From the NCBI GenBank assembly GCA_016702645.1, contig JADJDP010000017.1, forward strand, positions 38,182 through 102,181: a DNA stretch of 64,000 nt, read 5' to 3'. A program made the position numbers and the translations under genes. This DNA is from Flavobacteriales bacterium. Lineage in GTDB: Bacteria > Bacteroidota > Bacteroidia > Flavobacteriales_F > PHOS-HE28. Shown one piece after another: positions 46,373 to 56,422 of this stretch; the first letter of the stretch is position 1; every line of letters starts with the position of its first letter. The notes below the pieces were generated by a model. It was not told where the DNA came from and did not search any database. It saw only the letters and a program-made list of their open reading frames with translations.

Positions 46373-47238
46373 TTATCGGATCAAGGGCACCCGGAAGGTC
46401 TCCTGGGCATCACCCTGGGTCAGGCGTACGAACCACACGCCCGTGCTCAGTTGTTCGGCAGGCAGGGTCACGCGGCCGGGGAAGGCAGCCACCTTGCGCT
46501 GCGCTTGCAGGCGACCGGTGGCGTCCAGCACCTCGATCAACAGCGGCTCTACACCTTGGTAGTTGTGGTCCACCAGGATCCAGTCGCGGTTGGCCACACA
46601 TGCGTGGTCGTTGTCGCACTGGTGGCAACACCGGTGCTCAACTCCACGGTGATCTCCACGCTCGTGCTCATGCTGCAAAGACCATCGTCCACCGTGTGCA
46701 CCACCGTGTAGGTTCCTGCCATGGTGTATGCGTGCGCGGGGTCCTGCTCGGTGCTCTGGGCTCCATCCCCGAAGCTCCATGCGTGGTTGCCCGTGGTGCT
46801 CGTTGCCGTGAACTGGACAGGCTGGCCCACCACCACCGTGGTGTTGTCCGCCGTGAAGGAGGACTGTGGGCCGTTGTTCGCATGCAGGACGAAGCGAGGC
46901 ACATCGGGGTCCGCCGCAGCATCCATCGTGAAGCTGTACGTGGCACCATTCTCCAGGCTCGCTACGATGCCCGTCTCCAGATCCTCGATCGAGAGGCAGT
47001 TCAGTTCCAACCCTTCAACCTCAACGCCACTGATGACGTAGGTGCCTGTGACACCCACGTTCACGCGCAGGGGGATACTGATGGCACCGTCGATACTGCC
47101 GTAGGCATTGATGCGCGATCTGCGCACCGCTGGCCAAGGTGGCGAGCTGCGGCGCTGCGGAGTGCGCGAACCCGCACTTGAGCGCATCACGCTCATCCAA
47201 CTCCGGCGTTCCGGCTGTGAAGTACACCACCGTTTCAT
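46373..47238 (-). CDS. Giant T9SS protein, C-terminal part: PKD domain and sorting domain
   Basis: Last part of the gene running from 51415. It contains a beta-domain (GTYVISGVEVEGLELNCLSI), a PKD domain (TSTTGNHAWSFGDGAQSTEQ) and a type A T9SS sorting domain (VDHNYQGVEPLLIEVLDATG, LSTGVWFVRLTQGDAQETFR). Two frames are used: 46612-47125 in one and 46373-46600 in another, with a break near 46605. The ending VPLIR with stop at 46373 is typical of such domains. A terminator lies 18 bases beyond. Confidence 0.82.
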
Positions 47239-48628
47239 CGCTGAAGGTGTTCACATCGCTCGCTATGCTCAGGCGCAGGTGGGCGGGCACTTGTCCACCG
47301 ATCCCGAAGATGCCGCCGCCGTTGGTGTTGATCTTGTCCGACTCGGATACCGTCGTGGTCACCGCACTGCCGCTCGCTTTGAGGAAGAAGCCCTGGCTGC
47401 TCTGGATCACGTTGGTGCCTCCGTTATCACCCAAGTTCGAGTACCGGTCGTAGGTCGCGCTGTTGCCGTTGGCCGGGTTGTAGAAGTACACCACTGAGTC
47501 CACACCGGCACCCAGGCTCATGGTCTCGAAGTCGATCGGGCTTGGAAGCGGATTGCTCACCAGGTTCCAACCATCGGCCAGCGCATTGCCCGTGTTGGTG
47601 TAGCTCATCGGCAGGGTGATGGGCGAATTGGCGATGTGCGGAGCGCCGTTCTGCACATCGATGATGAAGGCAGCAGTGCCGCCCAATGCATCACCGCACC
47701 ACACCGCGAAGCCCTGGCCTTGCGCAAGGCTTACGGTCGTGTTGGCCACACCATGCATACCCACACTGTCAATAGCGCTGGCTTCGGTCTCATCATAGTA
47801 GCGAATGCTCGGCCACGAAATGCCGCTGCCAACGGGGCTCTGGAATCCTGGGAAGTCGGAGCCGGGATAACCTGCCGTGATGAAGTCATCGTCCCAATCA
47901 TCCACGATGCGACCCGCGATGGGGCTGCCCAGCAAGCGCCAGTTGGTGGCACCCGCAGGAATGCGGCGTTGCACCCGCATATTGCCCACGTAGCTCGCTC
48001 CCGGATCAACCGGACCCAAACGACCCGTGTATGTGGCCGTGCTGCGCAAGGTCACCTGGTTGGCGCTGCAATCAAAGATGCCGTCGAAGAGGTCGAGCGA
48101 TCCACGGATCTCGATGTTGCCGGTAACGGTGCAACTCACGGCCGCATCCACGGCAAGGTCCCAGAAGCTGGTGGTGCTCGCGAAGGATGCTGTGGAGGCC
48201 ACCGCAGGACTGAGCAGCATGATGCTGTTATCGTTGGCAGTGAGGGTGCCGTTCACAACCATCGCATCGCCGTTCACGGTGAAGATGGTGCCTGTGGTGA
48301 GGACAAGCTGCCCGTTCGGAGCACCTGCCTCGATGGTCAGGTCATCAACCTGTGTATTCGTGGTGTTCGTAACCACATCAGGGTCCTGCACCACCATGCT
48401 CGTGCTGCTCGTGAAGGTGGCCGGCCCAGCCGTACCCGTTGGTGTATCGCTCCAGATGGGGTCGGTGACGTTACCCGTTGCACGACTGTAGTACGCGCAA
48501 ACGGAAGTGGTCACCGTTACCTCATCCTCCGTGGCCGTGCAGGGCGCGTTGCTGATGGTCCATTTGAACACATAGCTGCCCGGTGTGGTCATGCCGGTGA
48601 TGGACGTGGTCCGCGAAGCGGGATCCAA
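47021..48628 (-). CDS. Giant T9SS protein, middle part (same gene)
   Basis: 535 residues of beta-rich modules without an enzymatic motif. They include ISNAPCTATEDEVTVTTSVC, a domain opening YYSRATGNVTDPIWSDTPTG that is common before T9SS ends, RRIPAGATNWRLLGSPIAGR and AHLRLSIASDVNTFSDETVV. Such DUF-like modules are found in Flavobacteriia surface proteins just ahead of the sorting domain. The true reading passes to the 46373 entry near 47120, and the upstream neighbour joins near 48630. Confidence 0.8.
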   Translation of the reverse strand: MDPASRTTSITGMTTPGSYVFKWTISNAPCTATEDEVTVTTSVCAYYSRATGNVTDPIWSDTPTGTAGPATFTSSTSMVVQDPDVVTNTTNTQVDDLTIEAGAPNGQLVLTTGTIFTVNGDAMVVNGTLTANDNSIMLLSPAVASTASFASTTSFWDLAVDAAVSCTVTGNIEIRGSLDLFDGIFDCSANQVTLRSTATYTGRLGPVDPGASYVGNMRVQRRIPAGATNWRLLGSPIAGRIVDDWDDDFITAGYPGSDFPGFQSPVGSGISWPSIRYYDETEASAIDSVGMHGVANTTVSLAQGQGFAVWCGDALGGTAAFIIDVQNGAPHIANSPITLPMSYTNTGNALADGWNLVSNPLPSPIDFETMSLGAGVDSVVYFYNPANGNSATYDRYSNLGDNGGTNVIQSSQGFFLKASGSAVTTTVSESDKINTNGGGIFGIGGQVPAHLRLSIASDVNTFSDETVVYFTAGTPELDERDALKCGFAHSAAPQLATLASGAQIAHQCLRQYRRCHQYPPARERGCHRHLRHQWR

Positions 48629-49953
48629 CGATCGTGGCCGAAACCGGGCCGCTCACCTGCGTCCAGTCGCCGGTTCCATCCGTTGGGTCGTTCGCCGCCA
48701 TGGTGGCACTGCCCGGCTGGCTGCAAACGCTCTGGTCGCCGCCCGCCGCACTGGCGGTGGGCTCCTGCGAGATGGTGATGCTCACATCGGCAGTGGATGG
48801 AGTGCATGGTGCCGCCGTGCTGGTAGTCCAACGCACCGCCACAGGACCGCTTCCTGCCGCATGCGTGAAGGTGGGTATTGCCACCGAGGCCAAGCGTGGT
48901 GGAGTTCTCGCAGATCGTCTGTGGGCCACCGACCGTTGCGGTGGTGGGCGGTTGATTGACCGTGATGCTCACCTCTGCGAAGGACGATGCGCAAGGAGCG
49001 TTCGACATGGTCCAGCGAAGGACCACCGGGCCAGCACCACCCGTATGTGTGAAAGTACTGTTCGGATCACCGTCGTCCGAGAACGTACCCGTGCCACCAC
49101 TTTGCACCGTCCATAAGCCGGTGCCCACCGTCTCGGTGTTGCCGCCAAGGCCGCTGGTAGTGCCGGTTGCACAAATGGTTTGTGCACTGCCAACGGTAGC
49201 GGTGGTTGGCGGCGCAGTAACGGTGAACACAACCGGCGTGCGAGCGGGTGAACCAGAGCAAGGAGTGTTGCTACAGGCAACATAGAAGGTGGTGGTTCCC
49301 GGTACGTTCGGATCCACATAGCTGCCAGGCAGCGGATCGAACACGCCGCCGGTAGCGATAGGGGTACCCCCAGATGCTGCGGTGAACCAAGCCGGGAAGG
49401 TCTGCGTGTAGTAGATGGTCACATCCGCAGAACCGATCTGCGCATCGTTCGCGGGATCGTTGGCGATGTCCGCCGTTGATAGTGTGACATTGCCTCCTGC
49501 AGCCAAGCCAGCCAAGCCACCAACAATGTCGAAGCTCACCATGCTCTGGGTCGGATTGTCCGTCAACGTCAACTGCACGTTCGCCGCAACGATCAAACCA
49601 CCCAAGGTGATCTCGATCTCGTTCAGGATGGAGGCGGGATCGATCACCGCCAGATTCCGGAAGTTGATGCGAGCACCCGTGATGGTGGCACCCGGAGGCA
49701 ATGGAGGAATGGTGAGCGTGGAGCGCAGCGTCATTCCGCCCTCGCACAAGAAAGGAGCACTTGGGAAACTGTGTGTATTGGCATACGCCTGTGTGGAAGG
49801 AGAGCATGCTGCGGCGGTCAATCCAGACCCACCAGGCACGGTACCGCCTTGGCAAATACCATAACCAGCCGTATTGCTTGGAGTGCATGCAGAAACCGCA
49901 ACGCAAGAGATGGTGGCATTGAAGCCGCGACCAACAACAGGGGATCCGACCAT
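48589..49953 (-). CDS. Giant T9SS protein, Ig-like and jelly-roll part (same gene)
   Basis: Contains a beta-sandwich region (SFPSAPFLCEGGMTLRSTLT, ARINFRNLAVIDPASILNEI) and repeated Ig-like modules: PTTATVGSAQTICATGTTSG and PTTATVGGPQTICENSTTLG. The reading is coherent to about 48885, where it shifts; the next segment TFTHAAGSGPVAVRWTTSTA, with SQEPTASAAGGDQSVCSQPG, continues the module series in another frame to about 48630. The upstream part joins near 49945 at GRGFNATISCVAVSACTPSN. Confidence 0.8.
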   Translation of the reverse strand: MVGSPVVGRGFNATISCVAVSACTPSNTAGYGICQGGTVPGGSGLTAAACSPSTQAYANTHSFPSAPFLCEGGMTLRSTLTIPPLPPGATITGARINFRNLAVIDPASILNEIEITLGGLIVAANVQLTLTDNPTQSMVSFDIVGGLAGLAAGGNVTLSTADIANDPANDAQIGSADVTIYYTQTFPAWFTAASGGTPIATGGVFDPLPGSYVDPNVPGTTTFYVACSNTPCSGSPARTPVVFTVTAPPTTATVGSAQTICATGTTSGLGGNTETVGTGLWTVQSGGTGTFSDDGDPNSTFTHTGGAGPVVLRWTMSNAPCASSFAEVSITVNQPPTTATVGGPQTICENSTTLGLGGNTHLHACGRKRSCGGALDYQHGGTMHSIHCRCEHHHLAGAHRQCGGRRPERLQPAGQCHHGGERPNGWNRRLDAGERPGFGHDRWIPLRGPRPSPA

Positions 49954-50531
49954 AGTTGCACCGTGAGCGAACGCGATCGAGAGGTAACGGCCGCAGGAAT
50001 TGCGTTGCCGGTTGCATGCAAGAGCACAGCACCGCCAAGGCCAACGCCATCGTAAACAGTGAGAAAATCCCAGCCATCCTCCAGATCAAGATCATTGAAG
50101 GTGAGGCGGGCAAGGTTTCCTGCCGTGGGCGTGATCACAGTGTACCCTGTGCTGCTGATCACATAGTTGCCAGCACCACCGCTATCGCAGATCACACCGC
50201 TACAGGTATTGATCGTATTGTTACCGGTGGCCGGCAACGTGTTTGTACACGCCGGAGGTGGAGGAACAGCCACGCAAATGACGAAGGTTCCTTTGGAACC
50301 TGCAGTAGCTGCAAAACTGTGAACTCTCACGTAGTAGGTTTGGCTCGCAACGGTGGTGCCGAACGTCAGCGTCTCGGCGGCGGCTGCCGTGGTTGCGTTC
50401 ACGCACCCTCCCGCCACTTGCGTTAGCCCAGCACAAGGTCCGGTGGAGCTGTATATCTGCATCACCACATTGGCGATCGGGTCATAGCCGCTCGGCGTCA
50501 CCGTAACCGTATGCGAACTGCCGGTTGCCAC
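49818..50531 (-). CDS. Giant T9SS protein, second N-terminal part with CUB-like domain (same gene)
   Basis: The segment runs SSHTVTVTPSGYDPIANVVM, TYYVRVHSFAATAGSKGTFV and then a CUB-like domain (FNDLDLEDGWDFLTVYDGVG). It is preceded, in other frames between 50532 and 50770, by DDSVGGNPPCAIDNVSLTC and NADDDVWYSFVATGSS, which form a DVWYSF-type adhesin module. It loses frame near 49945, so the last bases to 49818 are out of frame. Probable role: calcium-dependent or protein-binding surface domain; the ligand is unknown. Confidence 0.78.
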   Translation of the reverse strand: MATGSSHTVTVTPSGYDPIANVVMQIYSSTGPCAGLTQVAGGCVNATTAAAAETLTFGTTVASQTYYVRVHSFAATAGSKGTFVICVAVPPPPACTNTLPATGNNTINTCSGVICDSGGAGNYVISSTGYTVITPTAGNLARLTFNDLDLEDGWDFLTVYDGVGLGGAVLLHATGNAIPAAVTSRSRSLTVQLWSDPLLLVAASMPPSLALRFLHALQAIRLVMVFAKAVPCLVGLD

Positions 50532-50742
50532 GAACGAATACCAAACATCGTCGTCAGCGTTTCCGGCACAGCCGGATGCGCCTGCGGTACCAGTGTTCGT
50601 GTTTCCGAAAGAATGTCGAGATACAAGATTAGGGCTGAATTGACCGTGACTGCCGTGCGCAGATGCGCAGGCATCATTCAGCGCTTGGCAGGTGAGGCTG
50701 ACATTATCAATCGCGCAGGGAGGATTTCCGCCAACAGAATCA

Positions 50743-51415
50743 TCATTTTGCCAAGTGAAAAGGATCCGTCGCGCAGCATTGGCGGCGCATTCCTGCCTGA
50801 GCCGCTGTTATGGTGACCCCGTATGTGGTCCAAGCCGCATTCAAGTGGAACAGTTCAAGAAGCGTGTAGCCCGCCAATGCGGTCGCATTCGACACGGGAG
50901 CGCCTGCGGCGGGAGCTGCACCAGGTGCGCCGTTGGAGATGTAGACCAGAACCCGGTCCCAACCCCGTCTCCCCGTTTTGACGCGCATCAAAGTGAAGTT
51001 GATGGAAGTCTGCCCAGCCAGAAAAGGTCACATCCTTGTATAGATGAACCGCAGAAAACACCGTATTGGTGTACGTGTGCGTTGGCGGTAAACCACCTGT
51101 ATTGTTGCTTATGTAGGCACACCGGGTACCAGAGAAACCAGCGGTCGCGCCGGTATTACAAACCCATTGGTTGGTTTGGGCACCGTTCACGACGAGCCAG
51201 TTGTTCAACCCGAAGGTGGCTCCTGTTTCAAAGCCACCATCACCCGTAGGGCTGATGAGAACGGTTTGGGCCGTAAGCGTTGGCACGGTTCCACCAACGA
51301 AAGTGAAAGGACGATCGCCGTTCGAAGCATAGAGAACTTCATCATCAAGGGTGTTTTGGGCGCGACCTGGTCCGACCGGGCTTAGCGCGCCGCAATTTAG
51401 ACCCCATTCCCTCAC
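50743..51415 (-). CDS. Giant T9SS protein, N-terminal part (same gene as 46373; start uncertain)
   Basis: The first readable part opens at a GTG (51415) with LNCGALSPVGPGRAQNTLDD, then TGDGGFETGATFGLNNWLVV and AYISNNTGGLPPTHTYTNTV, a carbohydrate-binding-like beta-sandwich. A frame change near 50988 leads to DRVLVYISNGAPGAAPAAGA and a further one near 50770. No convincing signal peptide is present, although the C-terminus requires export. Either the true start lies upstream in another frame or the leader is damaged by an indel. The whole gene would encode about 1680 residues. Confidence 0.72.
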
Positions 51416-51696
51416 ACATACAAGGGGTTATGAACAGCGCAGCGCACATGCTCTTGTTCATCTCCGCCGATCGGTGATCCGGATCACCGTACATTTGCCC
51501 CCGTTCCGGAAGGACCGGAACACGCCCCGCGCGCCAGCTTTCGCTTCACAGCTACTGTCCAGGCGCCATCCACCAGCGGATCATTGCACGCCGGACCCGA
51601 TCGAAGGGGCGAGCATCAACACTTGAAAAGGTGTGTTCAGGGACAATGGCCTGAGCATACCACAACCTCCTGGCGCCGAGGACTCGGCGCATACCT

Positions 51697-53312
51697 ATGG
51701 AACGTACTACGTTCAACGAATTGGGGCTCATCGAGCCCATTTTGAAAGCCCTTCAACACGAAGGCTACACCCACCCCACCCCCATCCAGGAACAAGCGAT
51801 CCCTTGGGGTGCGCGCAAACCGGCACCGGCAAAACGGCCGCCTTCGCCATCCCCATCCTCCAGGAACTGCACCAACGCGGCGTTCAAGGCGGAGCCAAGC
51901 GCCCGATCAAGACGCTGATCCTCACCCCTACCCGCGAGTTGGCCATCCAGATCGGGGAGAGCTTCGCTGCCTATGGCCGCAACCTGGACCTCAAGCACAG
52001 CGTGATCTTCGGTGGTGTGGGCCAGAAGCCCCAGACCGATGCATTGCACCGTGGCTTGGACATCGTGGTGGCAACACCCGGTCGCTTGCTGGACCTCATG
52101 GGCCAGGGCTACGTGGACCTGAAACACCTGGAGATCTTCGTGCTCGATGAAGCCGACCGCATGCTGGACATGGGCTTCATCCACGATGTGAAGAAGGTGA
52201 TCGCGAAGCTGCCCGCCAAGCGGCAGACCTTGTTCTTCAGCGCCACCATGCCGCCGGAGATCGCCAAGCTGGCCAACAGCATCCTCACCGATCCCATCAA
52301 GGTGGAAGTGGCGCCGCAGAGCACCACGGCCGAGACCATCGACCAGCACCTCTTCTTCGTGGACCGCACGGACAAGAACAAGTTGCTGCTGCATTTGCTG
52401 CAAGGCGATGCCATCCGCGAAGCGCTGATCTTCACCCGCACCAAACACGGTGCGAACAAGGTGGCGAAGGTGCTGGTGCAGGCAGGCATCGGTGCCGAAG
52501 CCATCCACGGCAACAAGAGCCAGAGCGCGCGCCAACAAGCCTTGAAGAACTTCAAGGACGGTAAGATCCGCGCCTTGGTGGCCACGGATATCGCCGCACG
52601 CGGCATCGACATCGACGGGCTCACGCACGTGATCAACTTCGATATCCCGAACATCCCCGAGACCTACGTGCACCGCATCGGTCGCACGGGCCGTGCCGGT
52701 TCATCGGGCAAGTCCCTCTCCTTCTGCGATCATGAAGAGAAGGAGTTCCTGCGCGACATCCAGCGCTTGATCAAGCGCGAGATACCCGTGGTGGCCGAGC
52801 ATCCGTTCCTGATGGTGGGTGGCCCGAAGAAGGCCGATCCTGAAGTGCGCGAGCCACGCCAACCGCGTGGACCCGGACGCGGAGGCAACTCACGCGGTCG
52901 CAGCGAACAGCGTCCGCACCCCAGCTCAAGGCCGGGGCAGGCCGGCAGCGGAGACCGCCAAGGTGGTCAACGCAGCAATGGCCAACAACGCGAGCAACGT
53001 CCGCAACAAGGCGGTGAGCGTGGACAAGGCCAACGGCAACCAGGATCGAGGCCTGGCCAGAGCAATGGTGGTCGTCCACAACAACAGCGCAACGATCGTC
53101 CGGCACCCGCTCGTGGTGATCGTCCCCAACAGAACGATCGTCCACGCCAACCACGCCCGGACAGTCGCCCCCAAGCACCCGCGCATTCTCCCGGCAAACC
53201 GGACTACGCCAAGTTGACGAAGGAACTCTTCGATGACACGAACGTGAGCAGCACACCGAAGAAGGAGGAACCCAAACGCACCGGGCTCGGTCGTTGGTTC
53301 CGCAAGGGCTGA
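51697..53312 (+). CDS. rhlE: RhlE-type DEAD-box RNA helicase (frameshift and missing residues near Walker A)
   Basis: The start MERTTFNELGLIEPILKALQ with Q-motif YTHPTPIQEQAIP is at ATG 51697. At about 51805-51815 the frame shifts and some 7-8 residues usual in the family (between AIP and the GCAQTGTGKT Walker A) are absent. The rest is intact: LILTPTRELAIQI, VATPGRLLDLM, VLDEADRMLDMGF (DEAD), FFSATMP, LVATDIAARGIDIDGL and HRIGRTGRAG. The C-terminal tail of about 160 residues is low-complexity, rich in P, Q, R and G. These helicases remodel RNA, for example in ribosome assembly or cold adaptation. A terminator follows at 53326. Confidence 0.92.
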
Positions 53313-53325
53313 TCGAACAGAATTA

Positions 53326-53366
53326 CAAAAGCGAAAGCCGGGTGTGATGCCCGGCTTTCGCTTTTG
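53326..53366. terminator. Bidirectional terminator between rhlE and the hydroxylase gene
   Basis: A 17-bp perfect stem (CAAAAGCGAAAGCCGGG / CCCGGCTTTCGCTTTTG, 7-base loop) between convergent genes, with A and T runs inside the arms. Confidence 0.88.
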
Positions 53367-53378
53367 CAGTTGGTTCAG

Positions 53379-54374
53379 CTATGCGCGAATGGCCACAGGC
53401 TCCTGCTCGGGCTGTAGGCGGCCGTACGCACCGCTCGCGCGCAGTTCTTCCTGCAACTGATGGCTGGTCTTCGTGCTCCCATCATGGCTCCAACCCGGCG
53501 GCCCGAAGATGTACATGAACTTGTCCTTGAGCTTCGGCGACTTCTTCAAGTCGCGCCAGATCTCCTGGAACTCGAAGAGGTTGTGCGTGATCGGGTTGTT
53601 GGTGTTCGGGTCGTGGCTGATGCCGAATTTGGGAACCAGCCCTTTGATGGGGGCCTGCCAGGTCCCATAGATGCGGTCCCAGAAGGTGAAGATGCCGCCG
53701 TGGTTGCGATCCAGGTATTCGGTGTTGCTGCTGTGGTGCACCACATGCACGTAGGAGGAGTTGAAGATGTTCTCGATCCAGCCGAACGAGGGCAGCAACT
53801 GCGAATGCAAGGTGAACTGGTAGAAGGCGTTCGCGATGAGGCACGTTGCGATCATGATCGGTTCGAAGCCCAGCAACGGCATCCACAGCCAATAGATCGG
53901 CTTGACCAAGGTGATGAACCAACCGTTGCGGATGCTGATGGTGAGGTTGAATTTGCGGCCACTATGGTGCGGAAGGTGCGCCGCCCACAGCAAGCGCACG
54001 TTGTGCGCGAGGCGGTGGTGCCAGTAGAAATTGTGATCATCGGCCACCACGCAGATGATCCACACGTACCACGCGAAACCCAAACTGGTGTAGCCCAAAT
54101 ACTCCTGGCGCAGGTCCGCCGCCCACCAGAACAGGAACATGAACAAGGTGATCTCGAACACATTGGTGATCACCCGCACGATGGTGGCACCGATGCCGAT
54201 GGCAAAACCCGAGAGGCTCTCCTTGAGATCGTAGAGGTGCTTCGCATTGAAGTACTCCATGGCGATGAGCACCAGGAAGATCGGGTACACGTAGGTGAGG
54301 CCCACTCCTTCAATGGCCAGCGTCGGGAGCTGGGCCTTCATGTCCAGCCAAGCTTGAATAGGGTTGAATGCCAT
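53379..54374 (-). CDS. Fatty acid hydroxylase / sterol desaturase family membrane protein
   Basis: 331 residues with several transmembrane helices (YVYPIFLVLIAMEYFN, FEITLFMFLFWWAADL, PIYWLWMPLLGF). The di-iron histidine cluster of the superfamily is intact: FYWHHRLAHNVRLLWAAHLPHH and YVHVVHHSSNTEYLDRNHGG. Members hydroxylate or desaturate lipids using oxygen in the membrane; the plan resembles alkylglycerol monooxygenase-like proteins. The substrate is unknown. The start ATG 54374 gives MAFNPIQAWLDMKA. The frame is intact. It is transcribed away from the PhoD-like gene. Confidence 0.9.
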   Translation of the reverse strand: MAFNPIQAWLDMKAQLPTLAIEGVGLTYVYPIFLVLIAMEYFNAKHLYDLKESLSGFAIGIGATIVRVITNVFEITLFMFLFWWAADLRQEYLGYTSLGFAWYVWIICVVADDHNFYWHHRLAHNVRLLWAAHLPHHSGRKFNLTISIRNGWFITLVKPIYWLWMPLLGFEPIMIATCLIANAFYQFTLHSQLLPSFGWIENIFNSSYVHVVHHSSNTEYLDRNHGGIFTFWDRIYGTWQAPIKGLVPKFGISHDPNTNNPITHNLFEFQEIWRDLKKSPKLKDKFMYIFGPPGWSHDGSTKTSHQLQEELRASGAYGRLQPEQEPVAIRA

Positions 54375-54495
54375 GCGGGGCCAAATCTATCCGGATGACC
54401 GGAACGGTGTGTTGTTGACGGTGCGTTCCACGGGAATGATGGACTTGACGCGCGAACGAGCGCTCACCGGATAACTTGCCTCCATTCCCAACACC

Positions 54496-55118
54496 ATGCG
54501 TACGCTGATAGCGATCCCGCTCCTGCTCGTCACGAGCCTTGCGGCACAAGTGAAGATCAACGGCCCGATGCCGGGCTACACCGATATGCTGGAGGCCACC
54601 ATCTGGATGCAATGCCAGGGACCGTGCTCGGCCCGCATGGAGTATTGGGTCATCGACAAGCCGGACAGCATACTGCGCACAGCGGTGCAGGACTCCGAAG
54701 CTTCGCGCGCACATGCCATGGACTTCATCATGGACCAGGTGGTGCCCGGTACCACCTACGGCTACCGGCCCGTTGTGAACGGCCAAGTGGTGGATGTGGG
54801 CCAGGCGCTCACCTTCAGCACCCAACCCTTGTGGAAATTCCGCACCGACCCACCGGACTTCACGGTGGCGATGGGCAGTTGCGTGTACATCAATGAACCT
54901 GTCTATGACCGTCCCGGCAATCCGTACGGCAGCGGCTACGAGATCTTCAATTCCATCGCCGACAAAAAACCGGACCTCATGCTCTGGCTCGGCGACAACA
55001 TCTACCTGCGCGAACCGGATTGGGGAACGCGGACCGGTTTCCTGCATCGTTACACGCATTCACGTTCCACCCCGGAGATGCAACGGCTCCTGCGCAGCAC
55101 GCACCATTACGCCATTCT
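54496..55118 (+). CDS. PhoD-like alkaline phosphatase/phosphodiesterase, N-terminal part
   Basis: The start ATG 54496 opens a signal peptide (MRTLIAIPLLLVTSLAAQVK). An Ig-like N-domain (residues about 20-110, with VVPGTTYGYRPVVNGQ) precedes the PhoD metallophosphatase core, whose first motifs are AMGSCVYINEPVYDRPG and LMLWLGDNIYLREPDWG. An extra base near 55118 breaks the frame inside HYAIWDDHD. PhoD enzymes hydrolyse phosphate mono- or diesters in the periplasm or outside the cell, using Fe and Ca in the known structure. No Pho-box was sought in detail. Confidence 0.87.
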
Positions 55119-55801
55119 GGGACGATCACGACTTCGGGCCCAACGACGGCGATGCCAGCTTCGTGAACAGTGCGCTCGCTCGTGAGATGTTCGATCTGTT
55201 CTGGCCCAATCCCACCTGTGGTGTGCCCGGTGTTGCAGGGACCACCACTTCCTTCAGCCAGTCCGACGTGGACTTCTTCCTCCTGGACGATCGCACCTTC
55301 CGCGTACCTGCGGATGTGACGACCGCTGAGGCGGCCATGCTCGGGAAGGCCCAACTCGATTGGTTGATCCAGGCATTGAAGTACAGCGATGCGTCCTTCA
55401 AGTTGATCGCCGTTGGCAGCCAAGTGCTCAACACCGCCGCCATCTACGAGAACTACGCAACGATCGCGAACGAACGCAACGAGCTGCTTCGCCGCATCGA
55501 GGCGGAAGGGATCCGTGGTGTGGTCTTCCTCACCGGCGATCGGCACTTCACCGAACTGAGTTCGCTCCCGCTGAAGGATGGCCGAACGATCCACGACCTC
55601 ACGGTTTCATCGCTCACCAGCGGCACGTACAAAGCCACCGACAAGAACGAACTGCGCGTGGAAGGGACCGTGGTGGAGCAGCGCAACTTCGCCGCGCTCA
55701 CCTTCTCCGGTAAGAAGAACGAGCGCACCATGACCATCCGCGTGTTCGACGGGAAAGGTGCTCAACTGTGGGAGCGCGCGATCGCTCAAGAAAAGAAATA
55801 A
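55119..55801 (+). CDS. PhoD-like alkaline phosphatase/phosphodiesterase, C-terminal part (same gene as 54496)
   Basis: Resumes at WDDHDFGPNDGD, the signature metal motif of PhoD. It continues with DVDFFLLDDRTFRVPADVTT, LIAVGSQVLNTAAIYENYA, and the terminal metal motif GVVFLTGDRHFTELSSLP. A beta-rich C-terminal stretch follows (TMTIRVFDGKGAQLWERAIA). The combined protein is about 435 residues, compact for the family. The stop TAA at 55799-55801 lies 8 bases from the convergent nitroreductase stop. Confidence 0.87.
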
Positions 55802-55809
55802 GACCGGCG

Positions 55810-56382
55810 TCAATCCTTGAAACGACCGTAGGAGACGATCTCTTCCAAGGGCTTGCGTGGCGATCGACGTGCTTCGCGATCGCGAAGATCGGGTTCCAGT
55901 TGTTCCAGCGTTCCGGGAAACCCGAGCACGATAACGCTCACGATATCCATACCCTCCGGGATGGAGAAAGCTTTGCGTGCGACATCCGCATGAAAGCCGC
56001 CAAGGATGTGCAAACCCATGCCAAGCGCCGTGGCTTGCGCTGATAGGTGCGCCGTCGCCATGCCCACATCGTGCCGCGCGTGGTGGTTCTCCTGAGCGTT
56101 GCGGGAAAGAGAACGCTTGGCCATCACGAGGATCAATACCGGAGCCTTGTCGGCCCAGCGCTGATTGCTCGGGTTCAATGCAGCGAGAAGCTCACTGTGA
56201 CCTTCCCCTCCCCTGCGCGTGACGAGAAAGCGCCACGGTTGCTCGTTCATGCTGCTCGGTGCCCAACGCGCGGCTTCCAGCAACAACTCCAACTCATGGT
56301 CGGTGACCGTACGATCACTGAACGCCCGCGGGCTGTACCGCTCGTTGATGACGGGATGGATGTCCAGTTCGCTTCGGCTCAT
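55810..56382 (-). CDS. Nitroreductase family flavoprotein
   Basis: 190 residues, normal for a single-domain nitroreductase that binds FMN and uses NAD(P)H. Typical segments: NERYSPRAFSDRTVTDHELE (N-terminal FMN contact RYSPR), EAARWAPSSMNEQPWRFLV, HDVGMATAHLSAQATALGMG and GFPGTLEQLEPDLRDREA. The start at ATG 56382 gives MSRSELDIHPVINERYSP. The MarR regulator lies 40 bases upstream on the same strand, so this may be its target in a redox or toxic-compound response. The substrate is unknown. Confidence 0.92.
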   Translation of the reverse strand: MSRSELDIHPVINERYSPRAFSDRTVTDHELELLLEAARWAPSSMNEQPWRFLVTRRGGEGHSELLAALNPSNQRWADKAPVLILVMAKRSLSRNAQENHHARHDVGMATAHLSAQATALGMGLHILGGFHADVARKAFSIPEGMDIVSVIVLGFPGTLEQLEPDLRDREARRSPRKPLEEIVSYGRFKD

Positions 56383-56422
56383 GGGATGATGTTCGCGAAG
56401 AACACCACGGCGGCGGAATGGT

